Part shown: positions 9,999 through 23,600 of the stretch, piece after piece
Numbering within the stretch: position 1 is the first letter of the stretch
How the letters are laid out: every line of letters begins with the position of its first letter
Assembly: GCA_964023275.1 (NCBI GenBank)
Contig: OZ029917.1
Location: 21,934,488-21,998,487 of the forward strand
DNA: 64,000 bases
Direction: 5' to 3'
Source of the DNA: Norana najaformis
Lineage: Eukaryota > Annelida > Clitellata > Crassiclitellata > Hormogastridae
Translations under genes and position numbers: made by a program
The notes under the pieces: model-generated
The model's input: only the letters and a program-made list of their open reading frames with translations
The model's database searches: none
Told to the model about the DNA's origin: nothing

Positions 9999-11002
9999 TG
10001 TTCCAGTGTTTCAAGAGACAACAGTAGATCACAACTCTCACAAAGGTTAGAAAGAGAACAGATGCGTTATATCCGCCACATAAAGACTTCGTCTAGTTCT
10101 ATAGTTTATTCAGTGACACAGTAGAGGATCCGTGTTTGATCACCCAGAGCGAATTTGATTAGTGAAGATCAATGGGTTTGGTATCAGTTTAACTTCAGAG
10201 GATGCGATTTATCAACTTAAAACGGGCAATGTGGGCCTGTTGAAAATGGTAATCGCAAAGTACTGTTGCTACTAGCCTACGTGACCTATTTTGTCCTTTT
10301 GAACGATAGTGGCTGCAGCGCCTGTGGCTATTTCTCAAGTATGTGCAAGAAACAGATTCAGTTGGATCGCATTTGCCGAGTCATGCACGAACAAAGACGG
10401 CAAAACGCAGCTCAGCCAAACCTCGGCTATCCTCAAATTAGACGATGAGACAGACGGATGTGGCGAAACTGTCCTATACGGGTTTCGATTGAATTAAAGA
10501 GGTTTTATCTATTTGGACTCTATTCTGAATTTAGACTGGCCTGGATTATAACTGGCCTTCAGTGAAATGCACACAAGCCCGGAAAGGAGAAAACATAATA
10601 TTATATTGACTGTAAACAAACACCAGTACAAAATGCAAAACCGAAATACACGCATCGCTGTTTAGAGGGAACTAATCGGAAAATAGTTGGTCCGCATGCT
10701 GCATCTATTCCACGTCTGGGTTTAGATACGGAAGGAACACGGTCCATGTTTTATGTCGATTCGCTACCAAGCTGATAGCTTCAAAAGTTCGCAAATTCCG
10801 ATGACCTCCAGGCAGTGTGGCTCTACATGCTAACCAGCCACTGGCTTTTTTGGCTAAGCACCTGCAACTGTTACATGCACTGGCTGAAGCTTTCGGTATC
10901 GATTGTAGGCGCGCATAGAGGGTATACTTGTTGCTATGTCTTTGTTTTGTTCGTTTATCATGTGTACGATTGCTTGTGATTATAGGCGTGTTACCGGCTC
11001 AT
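9999..11002. other. Unassigned DNA
   Basis: Two overlapping plus-strand frames near 10,266-10,497 of about 60 codons have no recognisable domain. No repeat, RNA gene or splice-supported exon is identified. Confidence 0.45.
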
Positions 11003-11243
11003 AAGAGAGAAATACTGAGACAGACTGAGAGAGAGACAGAGACAGAGAGACAGATACAGAGAGACAGAGAGAAAGAGACAGAGAGAAAAAGAGAGATACA
11101 GACAGAGAGAGAGATAGAGAGAGAGAGAAATACTTAGACAGATTGACAGAGATAGAAAGAGAGACAGAGAGACAGAGAAAGAGAGAGGGGGGACAGAAAA
11201 AGAGAGAAAGAGATAGAGAGCGAGAGACAGCGAGAGAGAGAGA
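11003..11243. repeat. GA/GACA-rich low-complexity tract
   Basis: About 240 bp of near-pure purine sequence built from GAGA and GACAGA units (GAGACAGAGA). It opens long spurious frames on both strands (Arg/Glu and Leu/Ser). Confidence 0.95.
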
Positions 11244-12043
11244 ACGCTGGAAGCAGTGACGTAATTTCAAATTTCGGAGTTCCAGCGGAATGCAGCTATT
11301 CAGTTCGACTGGGTCTTTTTGTACTTTATCAACGTCTAAGGGGGCTCCTATTTGGCAGATATGGGCCCGGAAGCCTTGGGCCCATCGCTATGCCACTGGT
11401 TTGAAAGTAGAAACGATGTGTGCAGGAGAAAGTAAAAGATCTCCATTAGGCCTACTGGAAGACTTTAAAACACAAAATTCAATTCAAAAATAGTACGCAG
11501 ACCTAATTGCCCGTGAAGTGCATAAACTTATATGTATTTTCGGCAAGAGGATTAGGCCTAAGGTACATTAGACCCAAGGGCTTTTGCAGCATTTGCTGGC
11601 AAGGTTTTGTTAAAAAATGTATGTTTATATCGCACTTCCAGCAGTGCCTCGCACCTTATACACACACGCACACAAACATATATATTTAGGTTGTGGTCTA
11701 TATACTTCACCTGATTCTCTGCAGGATGTATACATTGTGCATACGCACACTAAAACAGAAAGCCAGACCTGCTCGGGCGAGACAACACTATAAATTTGCA
11801 TACATTTTCGAGCCTATATATACAGTGAGTGTGCATGTGTGCGAGTTTGGCTAAGCCACACTGGGGGAGGACATGGGAAGCTCTCCAGTTTCCAACTTCT
11901 CAGTTAAGTCTTCTAAAGTATTTGGTCAAATGGTGATCAAAGATTTCTGAATTAAAGTTACTAGTTTCGGCTGGACGTAGGGGAAGAGGTACACTATTAT
12001 TACGAATATAGATAAATAATCATATGCATGATGAACAGATTAA
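11244..12043. other. Unassigned AT-rich DNA
   Basis: No gene or repeat family recognised. A short (CA)-rich patch (CACACACGCACACAAACATA) lies near 11,661. Confidence 0.45.
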
Positions 12044-12239
12044 TAATAATAATAATAAGAATAATAATATCAAAAATTATAATAATAACCAGCACGATAT
12101 CACTCTCCGCCAGGGCTTCAATGAAGTTCTAAAGGACAGTCGGCTTCATTTCGGCATGCCTATGTAAGGACTTTTGTGTGATGGAACTTCGGCGTTGCTG
12201 TCAATGATAATAGTAGTTATAATGATGATGATGATGATG

Positions 12240-12293
<54 letters not shown>

Positions 12294-12335
12294 GTAATAA
12301 TAATAATAATAATAATAACAACAATAATAATAATG
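12044..12335. repeat. (AAT)n and (ATG)n trinucleotide repeats
   Basis: A short AAT run at 12,044-12,069 and a long run at 12,221-12,335 that begins with (ATG)6-7 and passes into about 30 AAT units with AAC interruptions. The unique DNA between the runs has no gene signal. Confidence 0.95.
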
Positions 12336-14507
12336 ACAACAGCAACAATAAACATCAACACGAACTACTACGTACGAGGAACAGGAAGATGATAGCAGAG
12401 AAGGGCGTCTGGATATAGCCTAATCCACCTGACACACTCCAGGGCCTGCGCTGCAGCTTCAGCTCGAATTCTGCCACCCCACAGTTGCAGCGATACTTGC
12501 ATCGATTCTTAACTGCCATATACTGCAATTCTCTGTAGCCCAGTCCAATCGTCGCTTCTCAGACCAGGCTACTCTGCATCATCGCATATACCCGGATATA
12601 GGTTTAAGCAATTCTACTCTATACAGCATGAAAATAACTGATCCAGATGACTCTTCACTGTCACCTCATTCGCAGCAAGTGTCGATTTAATACCAATTAA
12701 AATAGAAAGGTAATTAACTAATTGTTGCCTTTAAAGCAACGCGAGCTTCCGCTAGCAGCTAAGCGTACAGAAAATGTGAAATTCTAAATGGCTTAGGTCA
12801 GATGACTTCAACTTTGACCACAAACTTTAGCCTGCACTGGACTCCGATACGACTGCCCTAACTCCCAGACCATGCTTCTGGTCGTTATATGTGGGCCGTA
12901 CTCCACACTACACGAGATGGAAATCCCCTTAGAAACCACAAATTCTGAATAAATATCAAATTATAAATAATTATTCACACTTCGCAAATGCCTCTTACAT
13001 TGTGAAATTCAAGGTACTCTTCTGGTGCTTGGAGATTATTGCAACGACTCCTGAATGTTACTAATGTGAGGCTACATTTACTTTTACTAATCTTATTTTA
13101 GGCTTACATCGTAACGTCGAGCAAACTCAGCCTATTTAAACAGGTTATCTATGGCAGATTTCTGCAATATCTAGAGTTGACCTCGTCTAAAATCTCAGCG
13201 CAAATAAATTTTCATCACAAGTACTATACAACTACAACTGCAAATTTACATGAAATTAAATCGCAAACTAATAAATTTTTCAGCTTTGTGGGCATCGCTC
13301 CACAGGCTATAATTCCTTCGCTCCTATTTTCAAATTCTGTCCCCGCCTGTCCTCGACGTTTTGATCTACCTCATGGTGACACGTGTGCAATTGCACGCTT
13401 CGTGACACGTGGAAATGTGCCATATAATTACAAGGTCACATTTGCACATAAATTACCTTTTACGAGCAGAAAGCGCGAGCTTATAGCCGCACTCAAGCGC
13501 AGATGATTTTCCAGATAAATAAACACGATGCATGCATATAAGTGCAAGTGTGAGAGCGCATCTGCGTCAAATAGAATTTCATTGTGAACGGTGTCAAAGT
13601 TTGCTTTTAATGTGTTCAAAGTTCCGAAATCTAACACGCGACGGCTATTGTATATATACAATGTATATATATGCATGGTCATGCAAAACTCAGTCATAAC
13701 ACGGCCTATATGCGCAAACTCGTCTAAAAACAATGTAAGCCTATGGAAACAACAGACACTATAGTATTCCAAAAAGCTCATAGGCGAAATTGTCTGATAA
13801 CAAAGCAGTCAATGTGGTTTATGGCCAGACACAACTGTGGCTTTTTGTAATAGTCAGACTATATACATGGCTTACTTAATACTTACTTTGCCTACAATAT
13901 TAATACTTAATACTTAGACTACGATACTTACTTAACTATGTTTCACTCCGTACAGAAACGTTTGCTAAAAGCAGGCTCTAATCTGGTTAGAACGATGTCT
14001 GGAAACGGTAGACAATACTGTTGCTAGAACGTTGCTAGACAAAATATATTAATAGTGTGCTGTAAAAGAAAATTCATTGTCACGTAATTAGTCGACAATG
14101 AAGTTCTTTTAAGTTGAGAGCAGAAAACAAAGAACTGAGAACGATGATTTTGGACTGAATGGCTGGTGGATGCAGATAGCTGAAGGAAGGCGACTCAACA
14201 CCGTGAAAAGTGGCAACTCTAGATGTACGAAACTGCCTGGGGCCGAGTTCATTCAGGAGATGCTGCAGCCTAAGTATTTCGCAAATTGTTTTGCAGTCTG
14301 TAGTCGTCCAAAATCCCTGCCCCGTTTCGCTGAGAGATGCCCATGGCTCTGGTTATCTTGAAAGTCATAAACGAATTAATCGAATGTAAAGTGCCTGCAC
14401 GAGAGGCACCATCTTCAGCCCGTGGAGTCTGAAGCCTGGGCCAAGTGATGCCTTTGCCCTCCGACGTCGGACTCAGCCTTGTCTTCCCTTTAGCGTCTGA
14501 GCACAGG
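12336..14507. other. AT-rich DNA left of the satellite array
   Basis: Plus-strand frame 13,177-13,506 (109 codons) and minus-strand frame 13,428-13,781 have no recognisable domain and overlap each other. A dyad-like TATATA stretch lies near 13,650-13,672. No satellite-like monomers are visible before the gap, so the array does not fade out gradually on this side. Confidence 0.5.
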
Positions 14508-14517
14508 NNNNNNNNNN
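14508..14517. other. Assembly gap (10 N)
   Basis: Ten unspecified bases separate unique sequence from the first satellite monomer. A round-number gap exactly at the array edge suggests a scaffolding join, so the true distance and adjacency of the left flank are uncertain. Confidence 0.95.
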
Positions 14518-17041
14518 TCGGAGCAATTTGGAACACTCCGAACAGCCGGGCGCAGCGCCCAAAATCTTCGGGGCATCTCGGAGCAATTTGGAACACCCCG
14601 AACAGCCGGGCGCAGCGCCAAAAATTTTCGGGGCATCTCGGAACAATTTGGAACAGCCGGGCGCAGCGCCCAAAATTTTCGGGGCATCTCGGAGCAATTT
14701 GGAACACCCCGAACAGCCGGGCGCAGCGCCAAAAATTTTCGGGGCATCTCGGAACAATTTGGAACAGCCGGGCGCAGCGCCCAAAATTTTCGGGGCATCT
14801 CGGAGCAATTTGGAACACCCCGAACATCCGGGCGCAGCGCCCAAAATTTTCGGGGCATCTCGGAGCAATTTGGAACACCCCGAACAGCCGGGCGCAGCGC
14901 CCAAAATCTTCGGGGCATCTCGGAGCAATTTGGAACACTCCGAACATCCGGGCGCAGCGTCAAAAATTTTCGAGCCATCTCGGAGCAATTTGGAACACCC
15001 CGAACAGCCGGGCGCAGCGCCAAAAATTTTCGGGGCATCTCGGAGCAATTTGGAACACCCCGAACAGCCGGGCGCAGCGCCCAAAATTTTCGGGGCATCT
15101 CGGAACAATTTGAAACAGCCGGGCGCAGCGCCCAAAATTTTCGGGGCATCTCGGAGCAATTTGGAACACCCCGAACATCCGGGCGCAGCGCCCAAAATTT
15201 TCGGGGCATCTCGGAGCAATTTGGAACACTCCGAACAGCCGGGCGCAGCGCCCAAAATTTTCGGGGCATCTCGGAGCAATTTGGAACACCCCGAACAGCC
15301 GGGCGCAGCGCCCAAAATCTTCGGAGCATCTCGGAGCAATTTGGAACACCCCGAACAGCCGGGCGCAGCGCCAAAAATTTTCGGGGCATCTCGGAGCAAT
15401 TTGGAACACCCCGAACAGCCGGGCGCAGCGCCCAAAATTTTCGGGGCATCTCGGAGCAATTTGGAACACCCCGAACAGCCGGGCGCAGCGCCCAAAATTT
15501 TCGGGGCATCTCGGAACAATTTGGAACAAACAGCCGGGCGCAGCGCCCAAAATTTTCGAGGCATCTCGGAGCAATTTGGAACACTCCGAACATCCGGGCG
15601 CAGCGCCCAAAATTTTCGGGGCATCTCGGAGCAATTTGGAACACCCCGAACAGCCGGGCGCAGCGCCCAAAATAGCGGGCGCAGCGCCCAAAAACTTCGG
15701 AGCATCTCGGAGCAATTTGGAACACCCCAAACAGCCGGGCGCAGCGCCCAAAATTTTCGGGGCATCTCGGAGCAATTTGGAACACCCCGAACAGCCGGGC
15801 GCAGCGCCCAAAATTTTCGGGGCATCTCGGAGCAATTTGGAACACTCCGAACAGCCGGGCGCAGCGCCAAAAATTTTCGGGGCATCTCGGAACAATTTGG
15901 AACAGCCGGGCGCAGCGCCCAAAATTTTCGGGGCATCTCGGAGCAATTTGGAACACCCCGAACAGCCGGGCGCAGCGCCCAAAATCTTCGGAGCATCTCG
16001 GAGCAATTTGGAACACCCCGAACAGCCGGGCGCAGCGCCCAAAATTTTCGGAGCATCTCGGAGCATTTTGGAACACCCCGAACAGCCGGGCGCAGCGCCA
16101 AAAATTTTCGGGGCATCTCGGAGCAATTTTGAACACCCCGAACATCCGGGCGCAGCGCCCAAAATCTTCGGAGCATCTCGGAGCAATTTGGAACACCCCG
16201 AACAGCCGGGCGCAGCGCCAAAAATTTTCGGGGCATCTCGGAGCAATTTGGAACACCCCGAACAGCCGGGCGCAGCGCCCAAAATTTTCGGGGCATCTCG
16301 GAGCAATTTGGAACACTCCGAACAGCCGGGCGCAGCGCCCAAAATTTTCGGGGCATCTCGGAGCAATTTGGAACACCCCGAACAGCCGGGCGCAGCGCCA
16401 AAAATTTTCGGGGCATCTCGGAGCAATTTGGAACACCCCGAACAGCCGGGCGCAGCGCCCAAAATTTTCGGGGCATCTCGGAGCAATTTGGAACACCCCG
16501 AACAGCCGGGCGCAGCGCCCAAAATTTTCGGGGCATCTCGGAGCAATTTGGAACACCCCGAATAGCCGGGCGCAGCGCCCAAAAACTTCGGAGCATCTCG
16601 GAGCAATTTGAAACACCCCAAACAGCCGGGCGCAGCGCCCAAAATTTTCGGGGCATCTCGGAGCAATTTGGAACACCCCGAACAGCCGGGCGCAGCGCCC
16701 AAAATTTTCGGGGCATCTCGGAGCAATTTGGAACACTCCGAACAGCCGGGCGCAGCGCCCAAAATTTTCGGGGCATCTCGGAGCAATTTGGAACACTCCG
16801 AACAGCCGGGCGCAGCGCCCAAAATCTTCGGGGCATCTCGGAGCAATTTGGAACACTCCGAACAGCCGGGCGCAGCGCCAAAAATTTTCGGGGCATCTCG
16901 GAACAATTTGGAACAGCCGGGCGCAGCGCCCAAAATTTTCGGGGCATCTCGGAGCAATTTGGAACACCCCGAACAGCCGGGCGCAGCGCCAAAAATTTTC
17001 GGGGCATCTCGGAACAATTTGGAACAGCCGGGCGCAGCGCC

Positions 17042-17660
17042 CAAAATTTTCGGGGCATCTCGGAGCAATTTGGAACACCCCGAACATCCGGGCGCAGCGC
17101 TCAAAATTTTCGGGGCATCTCGGAGCAATTTGGAACACTTCGAACAGCCGGGCGCAGCGCCCAAAATCTTCGGGGCATCTCGGAGCAATTTGGAACACTC
17201 CGAACATCCGGGCGCAGCGTCAAAAATTTTCGAGCCATCTCGGAGCAATTTGGAACACTCCGAACATCCGGGCGCAGCGCCAAAAATTTTCGGGGCATCT
17301 CGTAGCAATTTGGAACACCCCGAACAGCCGGGCGCAGCGTCCAAAATTTTCGGGGCATCTCGGAACAATTTGAAACAGCCGGGCGCAGCGCCCAAAATTT
17401 TCGGGGCATCTCGGAGCAATTTGGAACATTCCGAACATCCGGGCGCAGCGCCCAAAATTTTCGGGGCATCTCGGAGCAATTTGGAACACTCCGAACAGCC
17501 GGGCGCAGCGCCCAAAATTTTCGGGGCATCTCGGAGCAATTTGGAACACCCCGAATAGCCGGGCGCAGCGCCCAAAATCTTCGGAGCATCTCGGAGCAAT
17601 TTCGAACACCCCAAACAGCCGGGCGCAGCGCCAAAAATTTTCGGGTCATCTCGGAGCAAT
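17042..17660. repeat. Representative higher-order-repeat cassette of the array
   Basis: An ordered run of variant monomers: GAACATCCGG, then GCGCTCAAAA (17,101), CACTTCGAAC, AAATCTTCGG, GCGTCAAAAATTTTCGAGCC (about 17,219), CTCGTAGCAA (about 17,303), GCGTCCAAAA, a 51-bp unit with TTTGAAACAG, AACATTCCGAAC, and GAATAGCC (17,553). The same order recurs starting with GCGCT at 19,867, 22,333, 28,595, 33,339, 39,229, 43,486 and 48,196, with altered forms at 36,750 and 52,804. Block lengths between markers range from about 2.5 to 6.3 kb. Confidence 0.85.
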
Positions 17661-20600
17661 TTGGAACACCCCGAACAGCCGGGCGCAGCGCCCAAAATTT
17701 TCGGGGCATCTCGGAGCAATTTGGAACACTCCGAACAGCCGGGCGCAGCGCCAAAAATTTTCGGGGCATCTCGGAACAATTTGGAACAGCCGGGCGCAGC
17801 GCCCAAAATTTTCGGGGCATCTCGGAGCAATTTGGAACACCCCGAACATCCGGGCGCAGCGCCCAAAATTTTCGGGGCATCTCGGAGCAATTTGGAACAC
17901 TCCGAACAGCCGGGCGCAGCGCCCAAAATCTTCGGGGCATCTCGGAGCAATTTGGAACACTCCGAACATCCGGGCGCAGCGCCAAAAATTTTCGGGGCAT
18001 CTCGGAGCAATTTGGAACACCCCGAACAGCCGGGCGCAGCGCCCAAAATTTTCGGGGCATCTCGGAACAATTTGAAACAGCCGGGCGCAGCGCCCAAAAT
18101 TTTCGAGGCATCTCGGAGCAATTTGGAACACTCCGAACATCCTGGCGCAGCGCCAAAAATTTTCGGGGCATCTCGGAGCAATTTGGAACACCCCGAACAG
18201 CCGGGCGCAGCGCCCAAAATTTTCGGGGCATCTCGGAGCAATTTGGAACACCCCGAACAGCCGGGCGCAGCGCCCAAAATTTTCGGGGCATCTCGGAGCA
18301 ATTTGGAACACTCCGAACAGCCGGGCGCAGCGCCAAAAATTTTCGGGGCATCTCGGAACAATTTGGAACAGCCGGGCGCAGCGCCCAAAATTTTCGGGGC
18401 ATCTCGGAGCAATTTGGAACACCCCGAACAGCCGGGCGCAGCGCCCAAAATCTTCGGGGCATCTCGGAGCAATTTGGAACACCCCGAACAGCCGGGCGCA
18501 GCGCCCAAAATTTTCGGAGCATCTCGGAGCAATTTGGAACACCCCGAACAGCCGGGCGCAGCGCCAAAAATTTTCGGGGCATCTCGGAGCAATTTGGAAC
18601 ACCCCGAACAGCCGGGCGCAGCGCCCAAAATCTTCGGAGCATCTCGGAGCAATTTGGAACACCCCGAACAGCCGGGCGCAGCGCCAAAAATTTTCGGGGC
18701 ATCTCGGAGCAATTTGGAACACCCCGAACAGCCGGGCGCAGCGCCCAAAATTTTCGGGGCATCTCGGAGCAATTTGGAACACCCCGAACAGCCGGGCGCA
18801 GCGCCCAAAATTTTCGGGGCATCTCGGAGCAATTTGGAACACCCCGAACAGCCGGGCGCAGCGCCAAAAATTTTCGGGGCATCTCGGAGCAATTTGGAAC
18901 ACCCCGAACAGCCGGGCGCAGCGCCCAAAATTTTCGGGGCATCTCGGAGCAATTTGGAACACCCCGAACAGCCGGGCGCAGCGCCCAAAATTTTCGGGGC
19001 ATCTCGGAGCAATTTGGAACACCCCGAATAGCCGGGCGCAGCGCCCAAAAACTTCGGAGCATCTCGGAGCAATTTGGAACACCCCAAACAGCCGGGCGCA
19101 GCGCCCAAAATTTTCGGGGCATCTCGGAGCAATTTGGAACACCCCGAACAGCCGGGCGCAGCGCCCAAAATTTTCGGGGCATCTCGGAGCAATTTGGAAC
19201 ACTCCGAACAGCCGGGCGCAGCGCCCAAAATTTTCGGGGCATCTCGGAACAATTTGGAACAGCCGGGCGCAGCGCCCAAAATTTTCGGGGCATCTCGGAG
19301 CAATTTGGAACACCCCGAACAGCCGGGCGCAGCGCCCAAAATCTTCGGAGCATCTCGGAGCATTTTGGAACACCCCGAACAGCCGGGCGCAGCGCCCAAA
19401 ATCTTCAAAGCATCTCGGAGCAATTTGGAACACCCCGAACAGCCGGGCGCAGCGCCAAAAATTTTCGGGGCATCTCGGAGCAATTTGGAACACCCCGAAC
19501 AGCCGGGCGCAGCGCCCAAAATTTTCGGGGCATCTCGGAGCAATTTGGAACACTCCGAACAGCCGGGCGCAGCGCCCAAAATTTTCGGGGCATCTCGGAG
19601 CAATTTGGAACACCCCGAACAGCCGGGCGCAGCGCCAAAAATTTTCGGGGCATCTCGGAGCAATTTGGAACACCCCGAACAGCCGGGCGCAGCGCCCAAA
19701 ATTTTCGGGGCATCTCGGAGCAATTTGGAACACCCCGAACAGCCGGGCGCAGCGCCAAAAATTTTCGGGGCATCTCGGAACAATTTGGAACAGCCGGGCG
19801 CAGCGCCCAAAATTTTCGGGGCATCTCGGAGCAATTTGGAACACCCCGAACATCCGGGCGCAGCGCTCAAAATTTTCGGGGCATCTCGGAGCAATTTGGA
19901 ACACTTCGAACAGCCGGGCGCAGCGCCCAAAATCTTCGGGGCATCTCGGAGCAATTTGTAACACTCCGAACATCCGGGCGCAGCGTCAAAAATTTTCGAG
20001 CCATCTCGGAGCAATTTGGAACACTCCGAACATCCGGGCGCAGCGCCAAAAATTTTCGGGGCATCTCGTAGCAATTTGGAACACCCCGAACAGCCGGGCG
20101 CAGCGTCCAAAATTTTCGGGGCATCTCGGAACAATTTGAAACAGCCGGGCGCAGCGCCCAAAATTTTCGGGGCATCTCGGAGCAATTTGGAACATTCCGA
20201 ACATCCGGGCGCAGCGCCCAAAATTTTCGGGGCATCTCGGAGCAATTTGGAACACTCCGAACAGCCGGGCGCAGCGCCCAAAATTTTCGGGGCATCTCGG
20301 AGCAATTTGGAACACCCCGAATAGCCGGGCGCAGCGCCCAAAATCTTCGGAGCATCTCGGAGCAATTTCGAACACCCCAAACAGCCGGGCGCAGCGCCAA
20401 AAATTTTCGGGGCATCTCGGAGCAATTTGGAACACCCCGAACAGCCGGGCGCAGCGCCCAAAATTTTCGGGGCATCTCGGAGCAATTTGGAACACTCCGA
20501 ACAGCCGGGCGCAGCGCCAAAAATTTTCGGGGCATCTCGGAACAATTTGGAACAGCCGGGGGCAGCGCCCAAAATTTTCGGGGCATCTCGGAGCAATTTG

Positions 20601-23600
20601 GAACACCCCGAACAGCCGGGCGCAGCGCCCAAAATTTTCGGGGCATCTCGGAGCAATTTGGAACACTCCGAACAGCCGGGCGCAGCGCCCAAAATCTTCG
20701 GGGCATCTCGGAGCAATTTGGAACACTCCGAACATCCGGGCGCAGCGCCAAAAATTTTCGGGGCATCTCGGAGCAATTTGGAACACCCCGAACAGCCGGG
20801 CGCAGCGCCCAAAATTTTCGGGGCATCTCGGAACAATTTGAAACAGCCGGGCGCAGCGCCCAAAATTTTCGGGGCATCTCGGAGCAATTTGGAACACTCC
20901 GAACAGCCGGGCGCAGCGCCAAAAATTTTCGGGGCATCTCGGAGCAATTTGGAACACTCCGAACAGCCGGGCGCAGCGCCCAAAATTTTCGGGGCATCTC
21001 GGAGCAATTTGGAACACCCCGAACAGCCGGGCGCAGCGCCCAAAATTTTCGGGGCATCTCGGAGCAATTTGGAACACCCCGAATAGCCGGGCGCAGCGCC
21101 CAAAAACTTCGGAGCATCTCGGAGCAATTTGGAACACCCCAAACAGCCGGGCGCAGCGCCCAAAATTTTCGGGGCATCTCGGAGCAATTTGGAACACCCC
21201 GAACAGCCGGGCGCAGCGCCCAAAATTTTCGGGGCATCTCGGAGCAATTTGGAACACTCCGAACAGCCGGGCGCAGCGCCAAAAATTTTCGGGGCATCTC
21301 GGAACAATTTGGAACAGCCGGGCGCAGCGCCCAAAATTTTCGGGGCATCTCGGAGCAATTTGGAACACCCCGAACAGCCGGGCGCAGCGCCCAAAATCTT
21401 CGGAGCATCTCGGAGCAATTTGGAACACCCCGAACAGCCGGGCGCAGCGCCCAAAATTTTCGGGGCATCTCGGAGCATTTTGGAACACCCCGAACAGCCG
21501 GGCGCAGCGCCAAAAATTTTCGGGGCATCTCGGAGCAATTTTGAACACCCCGAACATCCGGGCGCAGCGCCCAAAATCTTCGGAGCATCTCGGAGCAATT
21601 TGGAACACCCCGAACAGCCGGGCGCAGCGCCAAAAATTTTCGGGGCATCTCGGAGCAATTTGGAACACCCCGAACAGCCGGGCGCAGCGCCCAAAATTTT
21701 CGGGGCATCTCGGAGCAATTTGGAACACCCCGAACAGCCGGGCGCAGCGCCCAAAATTTTCGGGGCATCTCGGAGCAATTTGGAACACCCCGAACAGCCG
21801 GGCGCAGCGCCCAAAATTTTCGGAGCATCTCGGAGCAATTTGAAACACCCCGAACAGCCGGGCGCAGCGCCCAAAATTTTCGGGGCATCTCGGAGCAATT
21901 TGGAACACCCCGAACAGCCGGGCGCAGCGCCCAAAATTTTCGGGGCATCTCGGAGCAATTTGGAACACTCCGAACAGCCGGGCGCAGCGCCCAAAATTTT
22001 CGGGGCATCTCGGAGCAATTTGGAACACTCCGAACAGCCGGGCGCAGCGCCCAAAATTTTCGGGGCATCTCGGAGCAATTTGGAACACCCCGAACAGCCG
22101 GGCGCAGCGCCAAAAATTTTCGGGGCATCTCGGAACAATTTGGAACAGCCGGGCGCAGCGCCCAAAATTTTCGGGGCATCTCGGAGCAATTTGGAACACC
22201 CCGAACAGCCGGGCGCAGCGCCAAAAATTTTCGGGGCATCTCGGAACAATTTGGAACAGCCGGGCGCAGCGCCCAAAATTTTCGGGGCATCTCGGAGCAA
22301 TTTGGAACACCCCGAACATCCGGGCGCAGCGCTCAAAATTTTCGGGGCATCTCGGAGCAATTTGGAACACTTCGAACAGCCGGGCGCAGCGCCCAAAATC
22401 TTCGGGGCATCTCGGAGCAATTTGGAACACTCCGAACATCCGGGCGCAGCGTCAAAAATTTTCGAGCCATCTCGGAGCAATTTGGAACACTCCGAACATC
22501 CGGGCGCAGCGCCAAAAATTTTCGGGGCATCTCGTAGCAATTTGGAACACCCCGAACAGCCGGGCGCAGCGTCCAAAATTTTCGGGGCATCTCGGAACAA
22601 TTTGAAACAGCCGGGCGCAGCGCCCAAAATTTTCGGGGCATCTCGGAGCAATTTGGAACATTCCGAACATCCGGGCGCAGCGCCCAAAATTTTCGGGGCA
22701 TCTCGGAGCAATTTGGAACACTCCGAACAGCCGGGCGCAGCGCCCAAAATTTTCGGGGCATCTCGGAGCAATTTGGAACACCCCGAATAGCCGGGCGCAG
22801 CGCCCAAAATCTTCGGAGCATCTCGGAGCAATTTCGAACACCCCAAACAGCCGGGCGCAGCGCCAAAAATTTTCGGGTCATCTCGGAGCAATTTGGAACA
22901 CCCCGAACAGCCGGGCGCAGCGCCCAAAATTTTCGGGGCATCTCGGAGCAATTTGGAACACTCCGAACAGCCGGGCGCAGCGCCAAAAATTTTCGGGGCA
23001 TCTCGGAACAATTTGGAACAGCCGGGGGCAGCGCCCAAAATTTTCGGGGCATCTCGGAGCAATTTGGAACACCCCGAACATCCGGGCGCAGCGCCCAAAA
23101 TTTTCGGGGCATCTCGGAGCAATTTGGAACACTCCGAACAGCCGGGCGCAGCGCCCAAAATCTTCGGGGCATCTCGGAGCAATTTGGAACACTCCGGACA
23201 TCCGGGCGCAGCGCCAAAAATTTTCGGGGCATCTCGGAGCAATTTGGAACACCCCGAACAGCCGGGCGCAGCGCCCAAAATTTTCGGGGCATCTCGGAAC
23301 AATTTGAAACAGCCGGGCGCAGCGCCCAAAATTTTCGAGGCATCTCGGAGCAATTTGGAACACTCCGAACATCCTGGCGCAGCGCCCAAAAATTTTCGGG
23401 GCATCTCGGAGCAATTTGGAACACTCCGAACAGCCGGGCGCAGCGCCCAAAATTTTCGGGGCATCTCGGAGCAATTTGGAACACCCCGAACAGCCGGGCG
23501 CAGCGCCCAAAATTTTCGGGGCATCTCGGAGCAATTTGGAACACCCCGAATAGCCGGGCGCAGCGCCCAAAAACTTCGGAGCATCTCGGAGCAATTTGGA

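Noticed and set aside
10928..11270. Arg/Glu-rich plus and Ser/Leu-rich minus frames
   Set aside because: Both are read from the GA/GACA low-complexity tract.
12146..12392. Poly-isoleucine frames on both strands
   Set aside because: Products of the AAT/ATT microsatellite.
13177..13506. 109-codon plus-strand frame as a gene
   Set aside because: No recognisable family, no Kozak or splice support, and it overlaps an equally long minus-strand frame.
14270..14947. Minus-strand frame spanning the N gap
   Set aside because: It crosses undefined bases and joins satellite to unique sequence; the non-satellite part has no recognisable domain.
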